Shown here: positions 1-6,856 of the stretch, one piece after another
How positions within the stretch are numbered: position 1 is the first letter of the stretch
How the letters are laid out: every line of letters starts with the position of its first letter
Origin: Coemansia sp. RSA 922
Lineage: Eukaryota > Kickxellomycota > Kickxellomycetes > Kickxellales > Kickxellaceae
Direction: 5' to 3'
Length of the DNA stretch: 21,797 bases
NCBI GenBank assembly: GCA_027577415.1
Contig: JANBQS010000301.1
Location: forward strand, 1-21,797
Made by a program: the position numbers and the translations under genes
Notes under the pieces: generated by a model
What the model saw: the letters and a program-made list of their open reading frames with translations, nothing else
Database searches by the model: none
What the model was told of the DNA's origin: nothing

Positions 1-180
1 AAGCTTGAGCGTGCGCGTCGTCTGTTGCCAGAGTGGGATATATTTGATAAGCAGATTGCTAACTTTACTAGAGTGCTCGCTCAGCGCGGTAAGCACGAGG
101 GTGCGCAAATCGCTGACGCTGAAGCAGTGAACATTGATCAGACATCCAATGTAGTCGATGACAAGCACGACGAGCTTTAA
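1..180 (+). CDS. UDP-glucose:glycoprotein glucosyltransferase, C-terminal fragment (HDEL end)
   Basis: The frame is open from the first base and ends at TAA 178-180, giving the last 59 residues of a protein that starts left of the window. The first half, KLERARRLLPEWDIFDKQI, fits the conserved tail just after the glycosyltransferase domain of UGGT/Gpt1/Kre5, where the family shows a Lys-Leu-Glu...Arg, Pro-Glu-Trp, Tyr/Phe-Asp pattern. The protein ends in KHDEL, an ER-retrieval signal, as expected for an ER-lumen enzyme. UGGT glucosylates N-glycans on misfolded glycoproteins so that they re-enter the calnexin cycle. The family assignment rests on about 20 residues, so another HDEL-tailed ER protein is possible though less likely. 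It converges on APC11 with a gap of only 117 bp. Confidence 0.72.
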   Translation, partial: KLERARRLLPEWDIFDKQIANFTRVLAQRGKHEGAQIADAEAVNIDQTSNVVDDKHDEL

Positions 181-234
181 AAAAAAAAAAAAAGTTCGCC
201 GTCAGGTGCCAGAGTTCATTTTTTTTTTTTTAAA
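176..234. repeat. Inverted A/T-run repeat between convergent genes
   Basis: The run at 176-190 (TTT followed by A) is the exact reverse complement of 220-234 (T-run followed by AAA), with about 29 bases between. The left arm overlaps the UGGT stop codon. It sits between two converging genes, so it may help 3'-end formation on both strands; being homopolymeric, it may also be plain low complexity. Confidence 0.5.
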
Positions 235-258
235 AAAATACATTTTAAAAAATACGGC

Positions 259-264
259 TTTATT
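259..264 (-). terminator. Poly(A) signal AATAAA for APC11
   Basis: TTTATT on the plus strand reads AATAAA on the minus strand, 34 bases past the APC11 stop. Position and sequence suit a eukaryotic polyadenylation signal. Confidence 0.5.
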
Positions 265-297
265 GGTACACAAAAAAAAATAAGGAAGGCTGTTTTC

Positions 298-555
298 TTA
301 GCTGGCGGTGACCCATGGACGACGGTCCATTGGGCATTGCTGCTGGCTACTCTCGGCGCCGAGCCATTTTAGTAAACAATGCATGTGGAAGACGTGCGAG
401 CACTCGCCCCAGATCAACGGACAGTCGTCTCCGGGGATCTTGCACTGCGGACAGCAAGCGTCAAAAGATGCTCGACAAATACCACAGACATCGTCGTCAG
501 GCACATCCCACTTCCACCCAGCTACGGCGCGCCAGTCAGTAATGGTCAGTTTCAT
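298..555 (-). CDS. APC11: Anaphase-promoting complex RING-H2 subunit APC11
   Basis: This 85-residue protein is the normal length for APC11, the RING subunit that works with APC2 to recruit E2 enzymes for ubiquitination of securin and cyclins. Trp8, Trp14 and Trp16 precede the RING as in the family. The zinc-binding pattern is CGIC (C24, C27), C34/C35/C38, GDDCP (C45), C52, then SHVFHMHC (H54, H57, H59, C60) and CPMD (C74, D77). APC11 normally ends this with CPMC, so the last ligand is Asp here, as in its relative RBX1. The neighbouring residues (GICR, CCPxCK, PGDDCPL, FHMHC, LKWL) are APC11-type, not RBX1-type. The ATG at 553-555 gives the expected family N-terminus (MKL...W). It lies 119 bp downstream of the HisRS stop on the same strand, so its promoter must be very short or overlap HisRS. 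Confidence 0.93.
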   Translation of the reverse strand: MKLTITDWRAVAGWKWDVPDDDVCGICRASFDACCPQCKIPGDDCPLIWGECSHVFHMHCLLKWLGAESSQQQCPMDRRPWVTAS

Positions 556-674
556 GTCTGCATAAATAAATTACAAAAACAATAATGAGGTATCAGGGTT
601 TTGTGTGTATTTTAAAGGGCGGCAAAACACCATGGACTTGAATATAAATGAGCCAAAAGGTGCGGATATGGGTA

Positions 675-2063
675 TTATCTATTTTGTCCAAATGCGAGAT
701 GAATCTGGTCTAGCTCGACGAGTGTTTGCTCTTGAGTAGCAGAGTCGCGCACAATGACATGTCGCTGGCCCATCTCATTGCTTCCGACAATGAGTGCGTA
801 CGGCGGAGTGGGCGTCTTTGATAAGGCGCCGGCCAGTTGCTTACTGAGTGGCGGATGCAAGCCAGACCGATTATCGCTATTATAAGCCGGCGCATGCACT
901 ACATAGACACTGCGTTGCTTGCGGACTGCCGAGGCCACAGACATAGCATATCTATAAAGACCATCGTCGACCACTCGCGATCCGGATCCAGGCTCTAACG
1001 AGCGATCTGGCACAATGAGAACCGGTATGGCAGGCTGTGGAGTTGGCGTGCGGTTATCAGGGAGCAGCAATGCAAGTCGCTCAATGCCAGCAGCCCAGCC
1101 AATGCCTGGCAATGACCGCGATCCACCCAGAGCCGTCGTCAGGCCATCGTAGCGCCCACCAGCAAGAACAGTGGCCTGCGACCGCCCCAGCAAATCTGAA
1201 GAGCACGAAACCTCCCAGACCGTATGCTGGTAGTAGTCGAGACCGCGAACCAGTCTGTGGTCTAGCGTATAAGGAATTTGCTGTTCTTCCAAACCCTGCT
1301 TGATAAAATCAAATCGCTCACGCGACGAACTGCTCAAGTAGTCACTGTACACGGGCGCGTCCCTGGCAACCGCTATATCGGCCTCGTCCTTTGAATCCAA
1401 TATACGCATGGGGTTGGTCGCCAGTCTACGAAGACTGTCCTCGGAAAGCTTATTGCTCGATTCAGTAAAGTAATGTTGCAGAGCCGCTCTGTACTCGGAA
1501 CGCGACTCCTTATCGCCCAAAGTGTTTAAACGTAGAGCGAAATCTCCATCGAGTCCCAAGCTATTAAGAAACTGCCACGCCATTCCAATACACTCGACAT
1601 CGACCGCGGGGTGACTGACTCCTAGAGCTTCCACTCCAAACTGCTCAAATTGTCGTAGTCGACCCTTCTGCGGCCGCTCATGACGAAACATTGGGCCAGA
1701 ATAATAAAACTTTTGCGGCATCGATCCTTCTAACTTGTTTGTAATCAGTGCTCTCGCCACACCAGCCGTTCCCTCCGGTCGCATGGTCATCCACTGTTGG
1801 CTAGAGTCGAGGAACTTGTATAGTTCTTTGCCAACTACGTCAGAGTCGGCGCCTAGGGAGCGTTCGTATACTGAGGAGTACTCTAGGATTGGTGTGTGGA
1901 TCGGCTCGAACCCGTAGGACTCGGCGGCGGCCTCTGCTTGCGATATTATGTATTTGTGTTTATACGCCGCTATACCTAGTCGATCGGCCATGCCACGGAC
2001 TGAACGTGGCGGCTGAGTCGAGTAGCTTCGCCGTAAATTTCGAATGCATCGCAGGCGTGACAT
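675..2063 (-). CDS. Histidyl-tRNA synthetase, bacterial type, probably mitochondrial
   Basis: A class II aminoacyl-tRNA synthetase that charges tRNA-His; 462 residues from the ATG at 2063. Motif 1 covers about residues 51-71. Motif 2 has FRHERPQKGRLRQFEQFG (126-143). The histidine-A loop is LVRGLDYY (271-278), AGGRYDGL lies at 301-308, and motif 3 is GIGWAAGIERLAL (320-332), followed by an anticodon-binding domain to the end. RHERPQKGR and RGLDYY-HT are bacterial/organellar signatures; eukaryotic cytosolic HisRS has RRDxPxxxRGRYREF instead. The N-terminus (MSRLRCIRNLRRSYSTQ) is Arg/Ser-rich without acids, like a mitochondrial presequence. The frame stays open to an upstream ATG at 2144, but that adds 27 mostly hydrophobic, unconserved residues encoded by a T-rich leader, so 2063 is preferred. 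A separate cytosolic HisRS should exist elsewhere in the genome. Confidence 0.93.
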   Translation of the reverse strand: MSRLRCIRNLRRSYSTQPPRSVRGMADRLGIAAYKHKYIISQAEAAAESYGFEPIHTPILEYSSVYERSLGADSDVVGKELYKFLDSSQQWMTMRPEGTAGVARALITNKLEGSMPQKFYYSGPMFRHERPQKGRLRQFEQFGVEALGVSHPAVDVECIGMAWQFLNSLGLDGDFALRLNTLGDKESRSEYRAALQHYFTESSNKLSEDSLRRLATNPMRILDSKDEADIAVARDAPVYSDYLSSSSRERFDFIKQGLEEQQIPYTLDHRLVRGLDYYQHTVWEVSCSSDLLGRSQATVLAGGRYDGLTTALGGSRSLPGIGWAAGIERLALLLPDNRTPTPQPAIPVLIVPDRSLEPGSGSRVVDDGLYRYAMSVASAVRKQRSVYVVHAPAYNSDNRSGLHPPLSKQLAGALSKTPTPPYALIVGSNEMGQRHVIVRDSATQEQTLVELDQIHLAFGQNR

Positions 2064-2187
2064 TTGTGCACAAATTAAGAGGAAAAAAAAAGTATATCTA
2101 TTTGAGAAACTGAGAGACAAACTTGATTGAGTTGCCCTCCCCAAACTTTTTTTTTCAGACTATATTTTTTCCTATGAGCTGTTTACA

Positions 2188-2193
2188 TTTATT
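2188..2193 (-). terminator. Poly(A) signal AATAAA for LSm8
   Basis: TTTATT on the plus strand gives AATAAA on the minus strand, 46 bases past the LSm8 stop and ahead of the HisRS start. Confidence 0.45.
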
Positions 2194-2239
2194 AGGGGGG
2201 GTTTTTTGATCCAAGTCAAGAACAAATAGGGAACCTGTA

Positions 2240-2527
2240 TTAGTGTTTTACGGGTTGTAACGGCTCGCCTCGCAAGCTATCGAGATCTAGTGCAGCGTCC
2301 ACAGCCTCGTCAATGAGCCCTATTAGAGCAATGTTGTCGCCGCGGATCATGTATAGACCCAAGTCAACGACTTCTACTGCCTCGTCTTCTGAAAATATGC
2401 GTTCTTGGCAGCTCTGCATAATAATGTTTGTTGTCTGGTCCAATCCGCGCAGTATTCCTACTACCAGTCTGCCATCGTTCATCACTACCGATACCTTGCA
2501 ATCGACGTATGGCTGAAGCTGCGACAT
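2240..2527 (-). CDS. LSM8: U6 snRNA-associated Sm-like protein LSm8
   Basis: A 95-residue Sm-fold protein, the usual LSm8 length. In the nucleus LSm8 replaces LSm1 in the LSm2-8 ring that binds the 3' oligo(U) of U6 snRNA and helps U4/U6 assembly. The Sm1 motif lies at about residues 9-44 (NDGRLVVGILRGLDQTTNI) and Sm2 at about 56-70 (LGLYMIRGDNIALIG). The tail, with ALDLDSLRGEPLQPVKH, matches the characteristic LSm8 C-terminus (LDL..IR.EPL..V.H) and separates it from LSm1. The ATG at 2525-2527 starts right at the family N-terminus; an in-frame ATG at 2698 would add 57 unconserved residues and is probably only an open leader. It is divergent from the gene at 2882. Confidence 0.95.
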   Translation of the reverse strand: MSQLQPYVDCKVSVVMNDGRLVVGILRGLDQTTNIIMQSCQERIFSEDEAVEVVDLGLYMIRGDNIALIGLIDEAVDAALDLDSLRGEPLQPVKH

Positions 2528-2881
2528 TAGCAAAGATATGTGACGGGCAAGTAACGACACTGGATCACAGAGTATGCTAGCAGGCGGTAAAGATCTGACA
2601 CATAGAAGGTGGGATTGAAGCAGGTGACGAAACGAGACGAGAAAAAATATATACAGATTTAGTGGCTTGGGCAGGAGAATGTTTATAGTCGTGCACAATC
2701 GAGCGCCTCAGAAATTATGGTGATTTGATTGATGTACGGTTGTGCCTGAGACCAAAGAATTCAGATGTTGTCATGGTCTTCTGGTCTTGATTTCATCCTC
2801 TATTTCTTTATTTTTTTTGCATTCTGTATTATTTTCTTGCACTCTGTATTATTTTCTTGTATTATTTTCTATATTTTTGAC
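2528..2881. promoter_or_regulatory. Divergent promoter region, LSm8 / F-box-like gene
   Basis: About 354 bp between the two preferred start codons. The right half is strongly T-rich on the plus strand and contains a 20-bp tandem repeat. No convincing TATA box or known factor site stands out. Confidence 0.45.
2819..2871 (+). repeat. 20-bp tandem repeat, about 2.6 copies, just upstream of the F-box-like gene
   Basis: Units begin at 2819 (GCATTCTGTATTATTTTCTT), 2839 (one base different) and a shortened third at 2859. The paralogue at 6857 has only one unit-like TTTTTTGCATTC stretch at the same place, so the expansion is specific to this copy. It ends 10 bases before the ATG, so it is leader or core promoter. 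Confidence 0.75.
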
Positions 2882-4585
2882 ATGACTTCCCGGTCTCTCT
2901 TTCGAGTCCTGCCGATTGTAGTGGTGGAGATGGTTATCGAGTACCTGCTAGAGCGTCGTCGAAACACGTTTCACAAGGATATCGATAAACACAACGAACC
3001 AAAAAGGATTCTCTATCCTCTACTCTCGGCCGGAGATGTCTGGCGCGAAGCAGTGCTCGTATCTATTTGCGACAACTGTGAGATAGTTTTCGATAGTGCT
3101 CGTGGAGTTTTCCAAATATACTTTCCCGCGTGGCCTTCTTACTTTTCATACCCAGGGTTCTGCAACTACAAGCTGGTCAAACGAGTTATCGTGACAGCTC
3201 CTAGCTGGAAGAACCTGTGTGATAAAAACTCTAGAGAGACTATCGCTTGGTCGCGGTACAATGGTGCGATATTCCCGTTGGCAACTAATCTGGTGGTCGC
3301 GTTTAAAATACCCTATGACGACCCTTGCTCGTTATCAAATTACACCCAGGATTCTACGCGGGGCATGATGGGTAAACACAAGGGGGCAGTTGACTTTGCA
3401 CGCTCTCTGCTGCGGCTGACGCCTGCGGTAACCGGCGTATCTGTAGTTGCTATCTCATACGACACAACGTACAGACTCCTTAGTGGTCCGTGTCCAATCC
3501 TTGTATCGGAACTATTTCAAGAGAGTGTCACCCGCCTGGATGTTAGCTGCAGAGCAGGCAGCGCCATATTTTCGCTTAAACCAGATGGTATGTCCGGACT
3601 GACGAGTATTACACATGGACCTGGGATAGCTTGTCCTCCGATTGCCCGACTTACCTATCACAACGCGCGCACGCTGAGGGAGCTCCATATCACACCTGCG
3701 ACACAAGACGACTGGTCCTCGCTGATTACCTGTGGAAATCTGCCTCCTGCGTCATACACGAACTTGATATCGCTATCCATGGACGTCACCAATACTTCTC
3801 CGTGGGGTTGGACTACTGTCGAAGACGCGGCGCCATTTCCTACACTAGCTAAGCTGGAGATCAGTGGCGACTATCCGTTCGACGATGACTCGCTCTTTAG
3901 AGGCAACCGTGGGATGCTGCAGAAACTTTCCATTCCGTTTCATGCGATAGCCAAAAACGCGCTGGGTGGGTTAAACGCACTAAACCATCGTGGTGCTACG
4001 AGGATGAACCCCATCCACACGGTCCTGGCTAACCACGAGGGCCAAATCCCATCTACGGATTTGGTCCAAGAGCAATTGCACTGGGTATTGGAGTCGTCGG
4101 CAGTGCTAAAGCTGAGTAGCGAGACGTCGTATAGACAGGTGACCAGTGGACCAGTGTTCACTGCTCTTTGTACTGCGCCGAGCACAGCGATTGTGCAGCA
4201 CTTGGTTTTGCTCCAGCAGATATGCACTCTGAGTGACATCATCAGCATTGTCTCCAGGCTTCCGAGTCTAGTCAGCCTTACCTGCCTAATACATGGCCCG
4301 ACGACACAAGCTGAGTTAATTCCCGAGAGCGAACATCCGCGCATTCTTCGCGAACGGCATTATCCACTGAGCAGCAACTTTCGGGCGCTATATGTGTATA
4401 GTGTGATAAACACAGAGGTCAGCAATGTGTCTATTATTGCTATGCAACTTGCTGTCATATGCCCATGCTTTTCATGCGTGGATCTTCCCTCCGGACGGCG
4501 TAAGGAGCTCAGGGACAACTTTATCTGGTCCTTGGAAAATGGTCCATTTAGTCCATATGGTGATGATATCTGCCGCCTTATTTAA
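2882..4585 (+). CDS. F-box-like / leucine-rich-repeat-like protein, intact copy of a local gene family
   Basis: A 567-residue protein of uncertain function. Residues about 5-25 (LFRVLPIVVVEMVIEYLLE) have the LP..V...I..YL shape seen at the start of F-box and F-box-like domains. The rest has scattered leucine-rich segments (for example ARTLRELHITP and PTLAKLEISG) that could form an LRR-like solenoid. If it is an F-box protein it would select substrates for an SCF ubiquitin ligase, but the F-box core is weak and this is inference. The ATG at 2882 is chosen over 2765 because the paralogue at 6857 begins at the same aligned residue, and the extra 39 residues are a translated T-rich leader. Many blocks are shared with the paralogue, such as AWSRYNGAIFP, ESVTRLDVSC and AIAKNALGG. 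No signal peptide or membrane segment is seen from the preferred start. Confidence 0.75.
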   Translation: MTSRSLFRVLPIVVVEMVIEYLLERRRNTFHKDIDKHNEPKRILYPLLSAGDVWREAVLVSICDNCEIVFDSARGVFQIYFPAWPSYFSYPGFCNYKLVKRVIVTAPSWKNLCDKNSRETIAWSRYNGAIFPLATNLVVAFKIPYDDPCSLSNYTQDSTRGMMGKHKGAVDFARSLLRLTPAVTGVSVVAISYDTTYRLLSGPCPILVSELFQESVTRLDVSCRAGSAIFSLKPDGMSGLTSITHGPGIACPPIARLTYHNARTLRELHITPATQDDWSSLITCGNLPPASYTNLISLSMDVTNTSPWGWTTVEDAAPFPTLAKLEISGDYPFDDDSLFRGNRGMLQKLSIPFHAIAKNALGGLNALNHRGATRMNPIHTVLANHEGQIPSTDLVQEQLHWVLESSAVLKLSSETSYRQVTSGPVFTALCTAPSTAIVQHLVLLQQICTLSDIISIVSRLPSLVSLTCLIHGPTTQAELIPESEHPRILRERHYPLSSNFRALYVYSVINTEVSNVSIIAMQLAVICPCFSCVDLPSGRRKELRDNFIWSLENGPFSPYGDDICRLI

Positions 4586-5010
4586 GTTAGTTTACATTGC
4601 ATTTAATACACACTTTATAATAAATAGCTTGTAAAGGTCGAACCAATAAGCATCTTAAGAGGTAATTTACAAGTCGCTGTCATGTCAATGCTCTAATAAA
4701 TACACTGCTTAAGAGTTGGCAAAGACATTGGGATGATCTCAAAGTCAAAAAATGCGCGCAAGATATACCAATGGCTCTGGCTTAGCAACCACCAGGCGAC
4801 ACATGGCAAGTTTAGACTCTAGCCTGCTTGGCGTCTCTGGCACTATTTTCTTAGAGTTCTTTATACTGTAATGTTTCTTTTTAAAGGCCTAAACCAAAGC
4901 GCACTTTTCCTACCGTTAACACTTTTTGAGCAAAGAAAGTAAACTTTGTTAATGTTAAATGCATGGCCAGAGAGAAGCACAGCAGTGGTGTGGAAATAAC
5001 ATTTTGGCTT
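4586..5010. other. Intergenic 3' region between convergent genes
   Basis: About 425 bp without a credible ORF. It carries AATAAA at 4619-4624 and again at 4695-4700 for the upstream gene. A block around 4633-4658 (AAAGGTCGAACCAATAAG) resembles 8622-8650 downstream of the paralogue, so the ancestral duplication ran past the stop codon. Confidence 0.5.
4619..4624 (+). terminator. Poly(A) signal AATAAA for the gene at 2882
   Basis: An exact AATAAA hexamer 34 bases past the stop codon. Confidence 0.5.
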
Positions 5011-5307
5011 TCAGAGACAGGTTAGTGTCTCCTTGCATAGCGTCAAGAACTCCGGGCCATCGCGCTGCAAAAAGGTCAATTCGGCTGCACTGTCCAAACC
5101 TACACTTTTGGCTTGAACAGACAGGGATTTGAACCCATCCATCCGCTCCAATGTCTCATGTGGGGCGCGAAGATCGCTGAGGTCAGGAACAAGCGGGCAA
5201 CGGAAAATTCGCTGGTGGAAAACACACACTCTTGACAACGGCGAAAGGGGGAATGTCCCGAAAACCTTGGACAAGTAGGCGTATGTCACCAATTTGCCGT
5301 TGGCATC
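5011..5307 (-). pseudogene. In-frame continuation past a TAG stop, about 98 codons
   Basis: This stretch is in the same frame as the ORF at 5308-6075 and separated from it only by TAG at 5308-5310. It reads DANGKLVTYAYLSKVFG onward to TGA at 5011-5013 and looks like folded protein, unlike the low-complexity region before it. It has no ATG near its own start, so it could only be translated by readthrough, splicing, or if the TAG is a mutation or base error. By chance an arbitrary frame stays open 98 codons about 1 time in 100 (equal codon use assumed). I do not recognise a family. Confidence 0.45.
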
Positions 5308-6075
5308 CTAGAAGCCAGGGGTCCGTTGGCGCTTAGCTGGCGGAGCCATATCTTCACTAATATCTTGTGCAGCAGCGGGAGGAGTATCGGTGGTGGCATC
5401 GGCGGTGCACACAGCAGAGTTGGTAATGGTGGCCGTGGTAGCGACAATGGGAAGATGAGGGGGCAGGGCGTCAAGTTTTTCCGTGGGCGAGTCGGCATCC
5501 ATGGGAGCAGTGCAAGGGACAACTGTGGAGGCTGAGGAATCGGCAGCAAGTGTAGCATGCAAGGCTACAAGGGCAAGAAATGCCAACGTGGCCAGTATGG
5601 CTGCGGGTGGACTAGCAGCAACCGGGGCTGCAGGTGTGATAGAGGGGGCCGTGGGCAAGACAGCAGTGGTGGCGGTGGCAGCAGCAAGGGTAGAATAATC
5701 TGGACCATCAAGCAAGACTGCTGGAGGATCGGCAGTAGCTGGGGCTACGGTGGTGTCTGCGACATTAGCGACTGTGTCCAAAGTGTAACATTCATCAAAA
5801 ACGCTAATATCGCCAACATCGTCAAAATCGTTAAACGCGCCTAGGGCGTCTAAGGCGCCAACAGGAAAAGAGGCAGGCGCAGTAGGGGAGGTGGGGTTAT
5901 TGCCGACAGCAGGGAGAGCTCTTAAAGCAACTACAGTAGCCTCCAGTAGCTCCAGGTGAACGCTCTCCTTGGTCAGCTCATTTAGCTCACGTAGTATCTC
6001 CTCGACTTTCTTCTTCACTCTCAGCTGTGCGAGTTTTATCTGCGAAAGAGGCGCTCCGGGTCCTAGGTTATCCAT
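5308..6075 (-). CDS. Ala/Pro/Thr-rich protein with N-terminal coiled coil and C-terminal basic motif
   Basis: A 255-residue protein from the ATG at 6073-6075 (an upstream in-frame ATG at 6132 adds 19 residues). Residues about 10-50 (LSQIKLAQLRVKKKVEEILR and on) form a heptad-like coiled coil. Residues about 60-235 are low-complexity Ala/Pro/Thr/Asp with no visible fold. The C-terminus has PPAKRQRTP, which resembles a nuclear localisation signal. This suggests a nuclear scaffold or transcription-related subunit, but I do not recognise it. The frame continues for another 98 codons after the TAG, so the annotated end may not be the ancestral one. I looked for an intron removing the TAG: TTCTAG is a good acceptor, but the only donor-like GTGAGC (5990) would break the frame. 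Confidence 0.55.
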   Translation of the reverse strand: MDNLGPGAPLSQIKLAQLRVKKKVEEILRELNELTKESVHLELLEATVVALRALPAVGNNPTSPTAPASFPVGALDALGAFNDFDDVGDISVFDECYTLDTVANVADTTVAPATADPPAVLLDGPDYSTLAAATATTAVLPTAPSITPAAPVAASPPAAILATLAFLALVALHATLAADSSASTVVPCTAPMDADSPTEKLDALPPHLPIVATTATITNSAVCTADATTDTPPAAAQDISEDMAPPAKRQRTPGF

Positions 6076-6856
6076 TGGCAAATGAGAATACAAGAAGCGA
6101 AATAGGGAGAAGGCGTGGTGTGATGGGAGCAATAAAAAGAGAGTAAGTAAACAAAAAATAGAAGGGTTTTTACTATAGCCTGGTATAAAGCGTTAGGGTA
6201 TAAAAAATTTAGAAGGAAAAATGGAGTTGGAGACGAGAGAGAAAGTCAGACTTGCCAATAATGAGCCAAAGAAGGGTGGAAAGGTGGGCTCTACTTATAC
6301 TTTTGCGAGTACTTTGGGAAGAAAAATTTGACCACGACCTCCCCACACTTTCGGGTCTGGAAACGCCACTGCAGATCCGCTCACATTGTTCCATTCAGTC
6401 AGCCTTAGCTTACATGTTCCCAAAGAAGATACAAATGACGAGAGATCAGGACACAAACAATTGGCAATACATGCAGCAACGGCCAAGTCAGCCCACTGGT
6501 GTAGCTGAAGGGTGAGGGTAGCGAGTGGTTAATGGAGCAAAGTAGTAGGAATATTTTTAACGTATAAAAAGTGAGAGCAAATATAGCTATATCCAACCTA
6601 TGGCGGGGTACTATTTATACAGCCTTTTGACGGCTTCCTTCCAGAGCCGTGCATAGGAAGCACAAACTAGGCGCAGCATTGCTGTGTCGCGCGAGTGGAC
6701 AAAGCAGCCAATGTCTAGGATCCCCTATCCCTTTTAATGTAATCTCTTAATAACAATCCATGCAAGCGAGTGTGAACGCAAAATATAACTTGCTCCCTTT
6801 CCTGCTCTCATTTTCTTATTATTTTTTGCATTCTTGTTTATTTCTATATTTTCACC
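6076..6856. promoter_or_regulatory. Divergent intergenic region with no supported gene
   Basis: About 780 bp between the minus-strand ORF start and the plus-strand paralogue. Short ORFs on both strands (up to 87 codons) look random. TATA-like stretches occur at about 6198-6206 and 6563-6570 (GTATAAAAAG). A small inverted repeat, ACGGCT/AGCCGT, lies near 6630-6650. The last 50 bases before 6857 are T-rich and align with the leader of the 2882 gene. Confidence 0.4.

Noticed and set aside
2528..2698. N-terminal extension of LSm8 from an upstream in-frame ATG
   Set aside because: 57 residues with no family counterpart; LSm8 begins at 2527 with standard length.
4635..4650. GGTCGAACC, which looks like part of a tRNA B box
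   Set aside because: No cloverleaf partners; a related sequence occurs downstream of the paralogue, so it belongs to the duplicated 3' flank.
5400..5700. Plus-strand Gly/Ala-rich ORFs opposite the low-complexity protein
   Set aside because: Low-complexity DNA leaves several frames open; only the minus frame has a coiled-coil start and a basic C-terminal motif.
6252..6515. 87-codon plus-strand ORF in the divergent intergenic region
   Set aside because: No recognisable composition or start context, overlapping ORFs on the other strand, and it lies where two promoters should be.
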